From: an uncultured Clostridia bacterium
GTDB lineage: Bacteria > Bacillota > Clostridia > RUG12999
Direction of reading: 5' to 3'
DNA: 64,000 nt
NCBI GenBank assembly: GCA_946555455.1
Contig: CAMNSU010000002.1
Coordinates: forward strand, 37,530 to 101,529
Shown here piece by piece: positions 28,572-37,272 of this stretch; the first letter of the stretch is position 1, and each line of letters begins with the position of its first letter. Position numbers and translations under genes: made by a program. A model generated the notes under the pieces. It ran no database searches and was not told the DNA's origin. It saw only the letters and a program-made list of their open reading frames with translations.

Positions 28572-30392
28572 ATGAACTATACACAGGAGAAAATTCGTAA
28601 CATTGCCATTATCGCCCATGTTGACCATGGTAAAACCACTTTGGTGGACGCCATGCTGCGGCAGAGCGGTATTTTCCGCGCCAATCAACAGGTGGCGGAA
28701 CGCGTGATGGATTCCAATGATTTGGAAAAGGAACGCGGCATTACCATTTTATCCAAAACAACCGCTGTCATGCACGATGGTTACCGTATTAATATTGTGG
28801 ATACGCCCGGACACGCAGATTTCGGCGGCGAGGTGGAACGCGTGCTGCGTATGGTAGACGGCGTGCTGCTGCTGGTAGACAGTTTTGAAGGCGCTATGCC
28901 GCAAACGCGTTTTGTGCTGAAAAAAGCGCTGGAACTGGATTTAAAACCCATTGTTGTTGTCAATAAAATTGACCGCAGCGACGGACGGCCCACAGAAGTT
29001 TTGGACGAAGTTCTGGATTTATTTATTGACCTTGGCGCAAGCGAAGAACAACTGGATTTTCCCGTTGTCTATGCTTCCTCCCGCGAAGGATTTGCAATGG
29101 AACGTCTGGACAAGCCAAATGATGATTTGCAGCCGCTGTTTGAAATGATTATTGACAAAGTTCCCTATCCGCAGGGACAGCAGGATGCGCCGTTGCAAAT
29201 GCTGATTTCCAACATTGACTATGATGAATATGTGGGACGGATTGCGCTGGGACGTATCGCACGCGGAACGCTCCATGCTGGCGAAACATTGTCCCTGTGC
29301 AAAAAAGACGGCACGAACATGCCTGTGAAATCCAACAAAGTCTATATTTATGAAGGTTTGAAACGAATTGAAACGGAAACCGCCAGCGTGGGCGATATTG
29401 TATGTATTTCCGGTTTGGGCGATATTCAAATCGGTGAAACCATTTGCGCGTTAGACCAAATTGACCCCCTGCCGGTGATTGAGGTGGACGAACCGACCAT
29501 TTCCATGAACTTTTTGGTGAACAACAGTCCTTTTGCCGGAAAAGAAGGAAAATTTGTCACGTCCCGCCATTTGCGCGACCGGTTGATGAAAGAACTGGAA
29601 ACCAACGTCAGTCTGCGCGTGGAGGAAACGGACAGCGCCGACTGCTTCAAGGTCTCAGGACGCGGCGAACTGCATTTATCCATTTTAATTGAAACCATGC
29701 GCCGCGGCGGCTATGAATTTCAGGTGTCCAAACCGCAGGTCATTTTTAAAGACGTGGACGGACAAAAACTGGAGCCGGTAGAACAATTGATTATTGACGT
29801 ACCGGAAGAATTTGTCGGCCCTGTCATGGAAAAACTGGGCACGCGCAAAGCGGAAATGATGAACATGCACGCGCCGGTCGGCGGCTATACACGTATGGAA
29901 TTTCGCATTCCTTCCCGCGGGCTGATTGGATACCGCAGCGAATTTTTGACCGATACCAAAGGAAACGGTATTATGAACTCCATTCTGGACGGTTTTGAGC
30001 CTTTCAAAGGCGATATTGAAACGCGCAGCCACGGCTCTTTGATTGCTTTTGAGGACGGCGAATCCATCACCTACGGACTGTATAATGCGCAGGGGCGCGG
30101 ACGTTTGTTTATCGGCCCTGGTGAGAAAGTGTATCAGGGTATGATTGTGGGTGAAAACGCAAAATCAGACGATTTGGTGGTCAATGTCTGCAAAAAGAAA
30201 CAGGTTTCCAACATGCGCGCTTCCGGCAGTGATGAAGCGCTGCGCCTGACGCCGCACGCCATTATGAGTCTGGAAAACTGTCTGGAATTTATTGCGGACG
30301 ACGAATTGGTGGAAATCACGCCAAACAGTATTCGTTTGCGGAAAAGCATTTTGAACAACGACGAACGCGCACGCCAGCGCAATAAAAAATAA
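28572..30392 (+). CDS. typA: Ribosome-associated GTPase TypA/BipA
   Basis: The protein has 606 residues. G1 is [11 protein letters not shown]2 is ERGITI, G3 is [11 protein letters not shown] and G4 is VVNKIDR. EF-G-like domains II, III and V follow, then the BipA-specific C-terminal domain ([20 protein letters not shown]). It is a translational GTPase of the EF-G group used in ribosome biogenesis and stress or low-temperature growth. SD TAGGAGGAG precedes the ATG. It is monocistronic or leads into the amino acid transporter operon, which has its own promoter. Confidence 0.97.
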   Translation: MNYTQEKIRNIAIIAHVDHGKTTLVDAMLRQSGIFRANQQVAERVMDSNDLEKERGITILSKTTAVMHDGYRINIVDTPGHADFGGEVERVLRMVDGVLLLVDSFEGAMPQTRFVLKKALELDLKPIVVVNKIDRSDGRPTEVLDEVLDLFIDLGASEEQLDFPVVYASSREGFAMERLDKPNDDLQPLFEMIIDKVPYPQGQQDAPLQMLISNIDYDEYVGRIALGRIARGTLHAGETLSLCKKDGTNMPVKSNKVYIYEGLKRIETETASVGDIVCISGLGDIQIGETICALDQIDPLPVIEVDEPTISMNFLVNNSPFAGKEGKFVTSRHLRDRLMKELETNVSLRVEETDSADCFKVSGRGELHLSILIETMRRGGYEFQVSKPQVIFKDVDGQKLEPVEQLIIDVPEEFVGPVMEKLGTRKAEMMNMHAPVGGYTRMEFRIPSRGLIGYRSEFLTDTKGNGIMNSILDGFEPFKGDIETRSHGSLIAFEDGESITYGLYNAQGRGRLFIGPGEKVYQGMIVGENAKSDDLVVNVCKKKQVSNMRASGSDEALRLTPHAIMSLENCLEFIADDELVEITPNSIRLRKSILNNDERARQRNKK

Positions 30393-30394
30393 GA

Positions 30395-30423
30395 TTGATT
30401 TTTTACTTTTTCTATGATACAAT
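30395..30423 (+). promoter_or_regulatory. Promoter for the amino acid ABC transporter operon
   Basis: TTGATT (30395-30400), a 17-nt spacer and TACAAT (30418-30423) begin directly after the typA stop. The leader of about 110 nt contains two mutually exclusive pairings: CCGCTGT (30456-30462) with ACAGCGG (30483-30489), or ACAGCG (30483-30488) with CGCTGT (30503-30508). Confidence 0.65.
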
Positions 30424-30542
30424 AAATACAGTTGCAACCGCGAAAGCGATGCAAACCGCTGTCCTCACCGGCAGTGGCATAAACAGCGGCGTTTTATTGA
30501 AACGCTGTACACCACAATGAAAACGAACTGGAGGGGAAAACA

Positions 30543-31334
30543 ATGAAAAAAACTTTATCCATTCTGGCAGCTGCTGTCCTTTGTTTAGGACTGTTTGCAG
30601 GCTGCGGAAACACCGCGAAAAAAATTGAATCAGCTGCAGACCTTGCGGACGCAAAAATTGCGGTTCAGGAAGGTACGACAGGCGACATGCTGGTTTCCGA
30701 AGACTATGCAAGTGCAACCATTTCTCGTTTTAAAAGCGCGCTGGATGCAGGTATGGATCTGGCAAACGGCAAAGTTGACGCAGTTGTGTTGGACGAGCTG
30801 CCTGCAAAGAAAATTGTTGAGAAAAACAGCACGCTGTCCATTCTGCCCGAAGAACTGACCCAAGAAGAATATGCAATTGCAATCAAAAAAGGAAACACTG
30901 AATTGGTTGAAAAAGTAAACAAAGCGCTGGCAGATATGAAAGCGGACGGTACTTTTGACGAAATTGCAAATGCTTGGCTGAAAGAAGATGAAGCAGCACA
31001 GAAAAAATTGGCGGAAAAACCGGAACCGACCGGCAGCGAAACGCTGATTATGGGAACAAACGCTTCCTTCCCGCCGTTTGAAACACGCGATGACGCCGGT
31101 ACTGTAGTCGGTTTTGACGTGGAAATGACAAAAGAAATTGCAAGACGTTTGGGTATGGCATTCCAAGTGGAAGATATGAACTTTGATTCTCTGCCGGTTG
31201 CTGTGGACAGCGGGAAAATCACCATGGCTGTTGCAGGTATGACCGTGACAGATGAAAGAAAAGAAAACATGGAATTTTCTGATGGATATTACACCTCCAC
31301 GCAGGTTATTATCACAAAGAAAGCCGATAAATAA
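30543..31334 (+). CDS. Circularly permuted polar amino acid-binding lipoprotein (SBP_bac_3)
   Basis: The protein has 263 residues. The lipoprotein signal ends LGLFAGC (Cys21). The order of family 3 segments is swapped. Residues 28-110 are lobe 2 (IESAADLADAKIAVQEGTTG, AVVLDELPAKK). Residues 110-147 are the usual C-terminus (IAIKKGNTELVEKVNKAL, ADGTFDEIANAWL). Residues 148-166 are a charged linker. Residues 167-260 are the normal N-terminal part of lobe 1 (LIMGTNASFPPFET, VVGFDVEMTKEIARRLG, GKITMAVAGMTVTDERKE, QVIITKK). Joining the end to residue 28 restores the ordinary order. Ligand-binding elements (GMTVTDER, GTTGD, VLDE) are all present, so it should bind an amino acid for the permease and ATPase that follow. 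Confidence 0.93.
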   Translation: MKKTLSILAAAVLCLGLFAGCGNTAKKIESAADLADAKIAVQEGTTGDMLVSEDYASATISRFKSALDAGMDLANGKVDAVVLDELPAKKIVEKNSTLSILPEELTQEEYAIAIKKGNTELVEKVNKALADMKADGTFDEIANAWLKEDEAAQKKLAEKPEPTGSETLIMGTNASFPPFETRDDAGTVVGFDVEMTKEIARRLGMAFQVEDMNFDSLPVAVDSGKITMAVAGMTVTDERKENMEFSDGYYTSTQVIITKKADK

Positions 31335-31356
31335 AAACTGTAATTTTAATACAGTG

Positions 31357-31386
31357 GGGCAGAAATCAGCTATATGATTTCTGCCC
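31357..31386 (+). terminator. Intra-operon hairpin between binding protein and permease
   Basis: A 12-bp perfect stem (GGGCAGAAATCA with TGATTTCTGCCC) has a 6-nt loop and only a weak T tail (TTCTGTT). It probably reduces read-through or protects upstream mRNA, giving more binding protein than permease. Confidence 0.6.
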
Positions 31387-31410
31387 TTCTGTTACAGAAG
31401 GTGACTAAAA

Positions 31411-32103
31411 ATGGAATGGTTTTTGAATACAGATTTATGGAAGGCAATCTACTCATCGTTGATTGAAGGCGCCCGCTGGAAATCGTTGATGTCGGGACTT
31501 GGCACAACGCTCACAATCACACTCGGCGCGATGCTTCTGGGGACGGTTTTGGGTATTTTGTTTGCGCTGATGAAGATTTCCAAATTGAAGCCTTTGAATT
31601 GGATTTCAAGTCTTTATATTGATGTTATCCGCGGCACGCCTGTTGTTGTACAGCTTCTTATTATGTATTTTGTTGTGTTTGCAAGCGTGAATATCAACAA
31701 AACACTGATTGCCATTATTGCCTTTGGTATGAACAGCGGCGCCTATGTGGCGGAAATTATCCGCGCAGGGATTCTGGGTGTGGATAAGGGACAGATGGAG
31801 TCCGGTCGTTCTCTGGGCCTAACGCACAGTCAGACAATGGTACATATCATCATGCCGCAGGCTATCAAAAATATTTTGCCGACCTATGCAAATGAATTTA
31901 TCGTTTTGGTAAAAGAAACTGCTGTCGCGGGCTATATTGCCATTGAAGATTTAACAAAAATGGGCGATATTATCCGCTCCAAAACATATGAAGCGTTGAT
32001 ACCGCTTCTCATTGTGGCGCTGATTTATCTGTTTATTACCTCAATTTTATCAAGAATATTCCGGCGTCTGGAAAGGAGGATGAGGGCAAGTGATAACCGT
32101 TGA
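31411..32103 (+). CDS. Polar amino acid ABC transporter permease (HisM/GlnP family)
   Basis: The protein has 230 residues and about five membrane helices. It has the family features [20 protein letters not shown] at the N-terminus and the EAA loop ([20 protein letters not shown], with G and P conserved) that contacts the ATPase. [15 protein letters not shown] is the typical second motif. It forms the homodimeric channel for the neighbouring binding protein and ATPase. SD GAAGGTGA is upstream; the 3' end overlaps the ATPase gene by 14 bp. Confidence 0.95.
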   Translation: MEWFLNTDLWKAIYSSLIEGARWKSLMSGLGTTLTITLGAMLLGTVLGILFALMKISKLKPLNWISSLYIDVIRGTPVVVQLLIMYFVVFASVNINKTLIAIIAFGMNSGAYVAEIIRAGILGVDKGQMESGRSLGLTHSQTMVHIIMPQAIKNILPTYANEFIVLVKETAVAGYIAIEDLTKMGDIIRSKTYEALIPLLIVALIYLFITSILSRIFRRLERRMRASDNR

Positions 32104-32812
32104 AAACCTACACAAACGTTTTGGCAATAACCATGTCCTCCGCGGCATCAACGAAACCATCAAACAAGGCGAAAAAGTAGTTGTGATTGGCCCTTCCGGT
32201 TCCGGAAAATCAACGTTTCTCCGTTGTTTGAATCTTCTTGAGACCCCTTCCGAAGGTAAAATATACATAGACGGCGAATGTATCACCGACCGCAAAATAA
32301 ACATCAATCATGTCCGGCAGAAAATGGGAATGGTGTTTCAGCATTTCAATTTGTTTCCCCATTTAACTGTTTTAAGAAATCTGACGCTTGCACCGACAAA
32401 ATTAAAACTGCTGCCCAAGGCGGAAGCAGAACAAAAAGCAATCCAGTTGCTGCAGCGCGTGGGGCTGGGCGATAAAATCCATGCCTACCCAAAACAGCTT
32501 TCCGGCGGTCAACAGCAGCGCGTAGGTATTGCGCGGGCGCTGGCAATGAATCCCGAAATTATGTTGTTTGACGAACCGACTTCTGCGCTGGACCCTGAAA
32601 TGGTTGGCGAAGTGTTGTCTGTTATGAAACAGCTCGCAGCAGAAGGCATGACAATGGTCGTTGTAACGCACGAAATGGGATTTGCGCGCGAGGTGGCAAG
32701 CCGCGTTCTGTTTATGGATGAAGGTAATATTGTGGAACAGGGTTCGCCGGACGACATTTTCACGCATCCGCAAAACGAACGCACCAAATCTTTTTTGAGT
32801 AAAATTTTGTAA
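32090..32812 (+). CDS. glnQ: Polar amino acid ABC transporter ATP-binding protein (GlnQ family)
   Basis: The protein has 240 residues. Walker A is [10 protein letters not shown]; the Q-loop is MVFQHFNLF; the signature is [15 protein letters not shown]; Walker B is [13 protein letters not shown]; the switch His is in [10 protein letters not shown]. It energises uptake through the permease encoded just upstream. The start is GTG, overlapping the permease gene, with AAGGAGGA upstream. Substrate is not determined; glutamine, histidine, cystine or arginine are possible for this family. Confidence 0.94.
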   Translation: MITVENLHKRFGNNHVLRGINETIKQGEKVVVIGPSGSGKSTFLRCLNLLETPSEGKIYIDGECITDRKININHVRQKMGMVFQHFNLFPHLTVLRNLTLAPTKLKLLPKAEAEQKAIQLLQRVGLGDKIHAYPKQLSGGQQQRVGIARALAMNPEIMLFDEPTSALDPEMVGEVLSVMKQLAAEGMTMVVVTHEMGFAREVASRVLFMDEGNIVEQGSPDDIFTHPQNERTKSFLSKIL

Positions 32813-32860
32813 TCATATTGCGTTCATCAAAATTATTTCGAGCAAAAATGTTGTATAATC

Positions 32861-32900
32861 AAAAATGCCCTGTCCTCAAGAGAGGACGGGGCATTTTTTC
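32861..32900. terminator. Strong terminator after the amino acid transporter operon
   Basis: A-run plus TGCCC-T-GTCCTC pairs with GAGGAC-G-GGGCA plus T6 around an AAGA loop (one T-G pair). It separates the transporter operon (plus) from the histidine kinase (minus) and has A/T runs on both sides. Confidence 0.9.
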
Positions 32901-32957
32901 TTTCTGCTGCTTAAAACGATACCGTTATGTATTTATTTTTTCTGCCGCTATTTTTTC

Positions 32958-35498
32958 TTAGATATACTTCTCCAAAGTGTGCAGCAATTCGTTCATATCA
33001 ATTGGCTTGGATACATGCGCGTTCATTCCGCAGTCCAGACACCGTTGAATATCCTCCGCAAAAGCGTCCGCCGTCATAGCGATAATCGGAATATTACTAT
33101 CTTCCCGTTCCGTCTCACGAATAGCGCTTGCCGCTTCATAACCGTTCATAACAGGCATTCTTAAGTCCATTAGCACAACATCGTAATATCCCGGTGCCGA
33201 CTGACAAAATTCCTCCATACACAATTTTCCGTTTTCCGCCCACTTCACTTCAAAACCAAAAGCGGACAGCAGTTCATTTGCAATCTCCCAGTTCAAATCA
33301 TTATCTTCTGCCAGCAAAATACGTTTTCCTGTATAATCCTGTATCATCTCATTTTGTGACTGCTCATCATTTTGCATTTCATCACAAATAAATTTTTTCA
33401 GCCCATAATATAGCGTAGATTTAAACAGCGGTTTTGATATGAATCCGGTGATGCCCGCCGCACATGCTTCCTCTTTAAACTCACTCCAGTCATAGGCTGA
33501 AATTAAGAGAACCGGGACATCTTCCCCAACAAGACTGCGTATCCTTCGCGCTGTTTCAATGCCGTTCATACCGGGCATTTTCCAGTCCAGCAGCACAATG
33601 TCATAATCGTCCTGCCGGCTGTGGTGTTCTTTCACCATCTCAATCGCCTTCAGACCAGCATCTGCCCATTCTGCCCTCACACCAATTTCCTTCAATGAAT
33701 CAACCGCACTTTGACCAAACAATTCATTGTCGTCTACCACCAGCATCTGCCAATCCGGAAGTTTCATATCCTCCTCTTTTTCAGACGCTTTTTCCAAATC
33801 TAAAACAACATGAAATTCGCTTCCCCGATTCAGTTCACTTGTAACTTCTATGGTGCCTTCCATCTTATCTACAATATATTTTGTGATTGCCATACCCAGA
33901 CCGGTTCCTTCTGTTTTCTGCACTCTGGTACTGTCTTCACGCGAAAAGGAATCAAAGATTTTTTTACAAAACTCCGGTGTCATACCCATTCCGGTATCTT
34001 TGATTCGGAAATGTACCCTGACATAGTCCGCTCCCTTCGGAGATGCTTCCTGATCAAAGGTAACATGAATTTCTCCCTCTTCCGGTGTATATTTCACTGC
34101 ATTTCCTAATATATTAATCAACACCTGATTCAGCCGCACACCATCACAAAAAACATTTTCCGTAATCACATTGCGAATAAAGATGTCAAACGTTTGATTT
34201 TTTTCTTTTACCTGTGGTTGAACAATATTCACAATAGAATCCATGGTATCCCGTAGAGAAATTCTGGAGATATTCAATGTCATTTTGCCGCTTTCTATTT
34301 TTGACATATCCAGTACATCATTAATTAGTCCCAGAAGGTGTTTACCGGATACAGAAATCTTTTTCAAACAATCCTCTACCCGCTCCGCGTCATCCATATT
34401 TTCTGTCGCAATCGCTGTCATACCCATAATCGCATTCATCGGCGTACGGATATCGTGACTCATATTTGACAAAAACTCACTTTTCGCCAGATTTGCCCGT
34501 TCCGCTTGTTTTCTCGCTTCTTCCAGTTCTTTCAGCTGCCGCTGCGTTAGTCTGAAATAGATAAAAAATACACTAAGTAACGCCAGCAGCATAATTGCGC
34601 TTCCAATTAACGTGGAATAGATACGTTGGTCTCCCAGTCTCGTAATGGTTGCATCCAAATCACCATACGGCATAACCGTTACCATATACCACTCACTGTT
34701 TGGTAAATCTGTGACATAAATGTGGCGTTCTTCTCCGCCGATGGTGACAACTGTGGAATAATTGTTTCCGGTCTGCAACGTTTCCTGCAATCGTTTTATT
34801 TCTTCCGGACCCGACTGTCCACTCTCCGTTATACTCTTTTCTAAATATTCATAATAGCTTGTTCCTTCATTTTCAGAAGAACGTAAAACATAGTCTCCTG
34901 TTTTTTGGATGATATGCGAATGTACCTCCGCATTGCCTACATCCAGTTCCATTGCCTCATTGATATAATTCAGCGGCATTCCAACAACTAATGCCGTACT
35001 TTTTTTCCCATCTTTCATGGGATAATCGGCAGGAATCCCCAAAAGCAATGTATCTTCACTTGATCTTGCATGAGCTGTTGCCACTTTTTCATCTCCATGA
35101 TTCAGCGATGCAAAAAACGGCGCTGCATTCGGTAGTTCTAACTCATCTCCATAAATTAATTCAATGCCATCTTCCGCACGATACAATCCCAAATGCGTAA
35201 AACCGCGCACTTCTGCACTGATTGTCAATTCTTCCAACATTTCATCGCCATATGTAACTGTATTCGTTGGTGTTCTCTCAACAATTCCTTCCACCTGTGA
35301 AAGGCGTAAATCTATAATAGAATCAAAATGTATTTTCAGTTGGGCGCTCATCGCCGACATATATATTTCTCCGATGTCGTTAATTGCCTTGTCACTCTGC
35401 CCGACCATATAGTTCGTCATACATAAAAACACCCCGATGCATAACGCCAATATCGCAATCAGACTAATCTTCAAAAAACCTATCGTATTTTTTACCAT
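32958..35498 (-). CDS. Hybrid sensor histidine kinase with Cache-like sensor and two receiver domains
   Basis: The protein has about 846 residues. The first helix covers about 8-30 and an extracellular sensor about 35-290, dCache-like with ERHIYVTDLPNSEWYMVTVMPYG. The second helix covers about 297-317. HisKA has the phospho-His at about 348 (FLSNMSHDIRTPMNAIMG). HATPase motifs are NILGNAVKYTP, KDTGMGM and GTGLGMAI. Receiver 1 (about 585-710) has VVDDNELFG and VLLDWKMPGMNG; receiver 2 (about 730-846) has LLAEDNDLNWEIA and VLMDLRMPVMNG. It passes phosphate through its receivers to the HPt protein encoded upstream. The start at 35498 has AAGGAG 8 nt away. Confidence 0.94.
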   Translation of the reverse strand: MVKNTIGFLKISLIAILALCIGVFLCMTNYMVGQSDKAINDIGEIYMSAMSAQLKIHFDSIIDLRLSQVEGIVERTPTNTVTYGDEMLEELTISAEVRGFTHLGLYRAEDGIELIYGDELELPNAAPFFASLNHGDEKVATAHARSSEDTLLLGIPADYPMKDGKKSTALVVGMPLNYINEAMELDVGNAEVHSHIIQKTGDYVLRSSENEGTSYYEYLEKSITESGQSGPEEIKRLQETLQTGNNYSTVVTIGGEERHIYVTDLPNSEWYMVTVMPYGDLDATITRLGDQRIYSTLIGSAIMLLALLSVFFIYFRLTQRQLKELEEARKQAERANLAKSEFLSNMSHDIRTPMNAIMGMTAIATENMDDAERVEDCLKKISVSGKHLLGLINDVLDMSKIESGKMTLNISRISLRDTMDSIVNIVQPQVKEKNQTFDIFIRNVITENVFCDGVRLNQVLINILGNAVKYTPEEGEIHVTFDQEASPKGADYVRVHFRIKDTGMGMTPEFCKKIFDSFSREDSTRVQKTEGTGLGMAITKYIVDKMEGTIEVTSELNRGSEFHVVLDLEKASEKEEDMKLPDWQMLVVDDNELFGQSAVDSLKEIGVRAEWADAGLKAIEMVKEHHSRQDDYDIVLLDWKMPGMNGIETARRIRSLVGEDVPVLLISAYDWSEFKEEACAAGITGFISKPLFKSTLYYGLKKFICDEMQNDEQSQNEMIQDYTGKRILLAEDNDLNWEIANELLSAFGFEVKWAENGKLCMEEFCQSAPGYYDVVLMDLRMPVMNGYEAASAIRETEREDSNIPIIAMTADAFAEDIQRCLDCGMNAHVSKPIDMNELLHTLEKYI

Positions 35499-35528
35499 CA
35501 CCATTCTCCTTCTATTCGCCGCTTTTTA

Positions 35529-35888
35529 TCATTTTCCAATAACATGGATAATATCTTCATATGCAGCCGTTATCTCCGGCATCATATCCGCCGCCGGTGC
35601 AAGTTCTCCGCCGCGCAAATATTCCACCTGGCGGCTCACAAGCTGTTCTAATTTTGTCATGGAAAGGTTTCCGCAAACACCTTTTAATGTGTGCGCGGCA
35701 ACAAACGCTTTTTCACAGTCTCCGTCTGCAATCGTTTGCACCAACTCCGCGTAGCTTTTGTCATCACAAAATTTCCCCAAAAATTTTTCATAAAGCGCTT
35801 CGTTTCCCATGAAACGCGCCAAACCGCTATCCACATCAATACCTGAATCCGCCATTCTCTTTTTTTGTATACTATCCATATTGCTCAC
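35529..35888 (-). CDS. HPt (histidine phosphotransfer) protein
   Basis: The protein has 119 residues and a four-helix HPt domain with the phospho-acceptor motif AAHTLKGVCGNLSMTKLE (His at about 66). It is the phosphotransfer step between the hybrid kinase (24 bp downstream) and the HD-GYP response regulator (6 bp upstream). It is a stand-alone domain without another module. Confidence 0.9.
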   Translation of the reverse strand: MSNMDSIQKKRMADSGIDVDSGLARFMGNEALYEKFLGKFCDDKSYAELVQTIADGDCEKAFVAAHTLKGVCGNLSMTKLEQLVSRQVEYLRGGELAPAADMMPEITAAYEDIIHVIGK

Positions 35889-35894
35889 CTCATT

Positions 35895-36983
35895 TTATTG
35901 TTCATAGAATTTTCTAATTTCCGGTTCACACTGTACAAATATTTCAAGTAACTCTGGATTGAATTTACCGCATTGTCCCTCCTGAATCATTTGTAATGCT
36001 TTTTCATAAGCAAATGCCTCTTTATATACACGTTTGCTTACCAATGCATCATATACGTCCGCCAGAGAAACAATCTGCGCCCAAATAGAAATTTCGTTTC
36101 CCTTCAGTCCCTCTGGATATCCGCCGCCATCCCATCTCTCATGATGATGCAGCGCAATATCATGCGCATACATATAGGTTTCATGATTTCTCATTTGTGG
36201 TATTTGTTCCAGCAGCTTTGCCCCTTGCGACGTATGCGTTTTCATAATTTCATATTCCTCAGGTGTTAACCTGCCAGGTTTATTCAAAATTGCATCTGAC
36301 ACTGCAATTTTCCCCACATCATGCATGACCGCTGCCAGTGCAATTAAGTCAATTTGCTCCTTTGTCAATCCGTCTCCCAACTTTGTATGTACCAGCATGT
36401 AATAAGTAATATTATAGATTCTCCGTACATGCGTCCCCGATTCACAGCTTCTGAACTCAATTGCGGTGGAAAGTGCCTCAATCATCCCCATATTGAGTTC
36501 AATTATTTTCTGTGCTTGATGGCTTATTTCGGACTTTTGTATCTCTACTATGTTATTCAGCCGTTTACGCGCCTGAAACAGTTCTACCACAGAATTCACA
36601 CGCCGCTGCACCAAATACGGAATCACTGGCTTATTAATAATATCCATTACACCCAATTCATAGCTTTCCTGAATGATTTGATTGTCTGTTTCGGCAGTAA
36701 TCAGAAACACAGGAATTTGTGCCAGTAACTCGTCTTTACTTAGAATTTTTAAAACTTCCAGACCATCCATAATCGGCATCATGATATCCAGAAGCACCGC
36801 ACAAATACTGTTCTTATATTGGAATAGCTTTTCAAGACATTCCTGTCCGTTTTCCGCTTCTTCAATATCATATTCACCTTTAAATATTTCCTCTAATATT
36901 GCTCTATTGATTTCATTATCATCTACAATCAATATTGTCCCTTGTTTCGCGGTGGTTTGGTTTTCTACATTTCTTTTTTTCAT
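35895..36983 (-). CDS. Response regulator with HD-GYP domain (c-di-GMP phosphodiesterase type)
   Basis: The protein has about 362 residues. The receiver covers about 15-130 (ILIVDDNEINR, the phospho-Asp in AVLLDIMMPIMDG). A short helical linker precedes the HD-GYP domain (about 165-360): GTHVRRIYNITYYML, MHDVGKIAVSDAILNKPG (HD), ALHHHERWDGGGYPEGLKG (GYP) and AQIVSLADVYDALVSKR. It would hydrolyse c-di-GMP to GMP when phosphorylated. The frame extends 31 codons upstream to 37076, but GGAG sits 8 nt before the ATG at 36983. It leads the operon RR-HPt-kinase. Confidence 0.92.
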   Translation of the reverse strand: MKKRNVENQTTAKQGTILIVDDNEINRAILEEIFKGEYDIEEAENGQECLEKLFQYKNSICAVLLDIMMPIMDGLEVLKILSKDELLAQIPVFLITAETDNQIIQESYELGVMDIINKPVIPYLVQRRVNSVVELFQARKRLNNIVEIQKSEISHQAQKIIELNMGMIEALSTAIEFRSCESGTHVRRIYNITYYMLVHTKLGDGLTKEQIDLIALAAVMHDVGKIAVSDAILNKPGRLTPEEYEIMKTHTSQGAKLLEQIPQMRNHETYMYAHDIALHHHERWDGGGYPEGLKGNEISIWAQIVSLADVYDALVSKRVYKEAFAYEKALQMIQEGQCGKFNPELLEIFVQCEPEIRKFYEQ

Positions 36984-37085
36984 CGCCACTTCTCCATCAT
37001 AAAAATGTATCTTTATTTTATCTATGCCGGCTTGTGTTGCACCTCTGATTTTTAATCTTTCATCAAGACATACCATACCACTTAT

Positions 37086-37114
37086 ATTTTACCTATTTTT
37101 TGTTTCTTTGTCAA
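37086..37114 (-). promoter_or_regulatory. Promoter for the HD-GYP/HPt/kinase operon
   Basis: On the minus strand TTGACA (37109-37114), a 17-nt spacer and TAAAAT (37086-37091) form a near-consensus promoter about 100 bp upstream of the response regulator start. Confidence 0.8.
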
Positions 37115-37174
37115 TATTCAAAAACATTTCTTTTTATTTCTCTTTCCCCCAAAAAGCATACATGTCTTTCATGG

Positions 37175-37211
37175 CAAACGCCGCCCTTGGCTGACCCAAG
37201 GACGGCGTTTG
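37175..37211 (-). terminator. Terminator after the SLH gene
   Basis: A stem of nine plus six base pairs (CAAACGCCG and CCTTGG with their complements, one C-A mismatch) around a 5-nt loop closes the polysaccharide locus after the SLH gene stop. The T-run is short. Confidence 0.75.
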
Positions 37212-37272
37212 AAACCAACATTCACTTTTCGCTGTTATTACAGCCTTCAAAATCCCCTTACTGATTTACTTA

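Noticed and set aside
30424..30542. A known riboswitch or T-box before the amino acid transporter
   Set aside because: No T-box core, lysine, glycine or SAM-type conserved core is recognisable; kept only as an unclassified leader.
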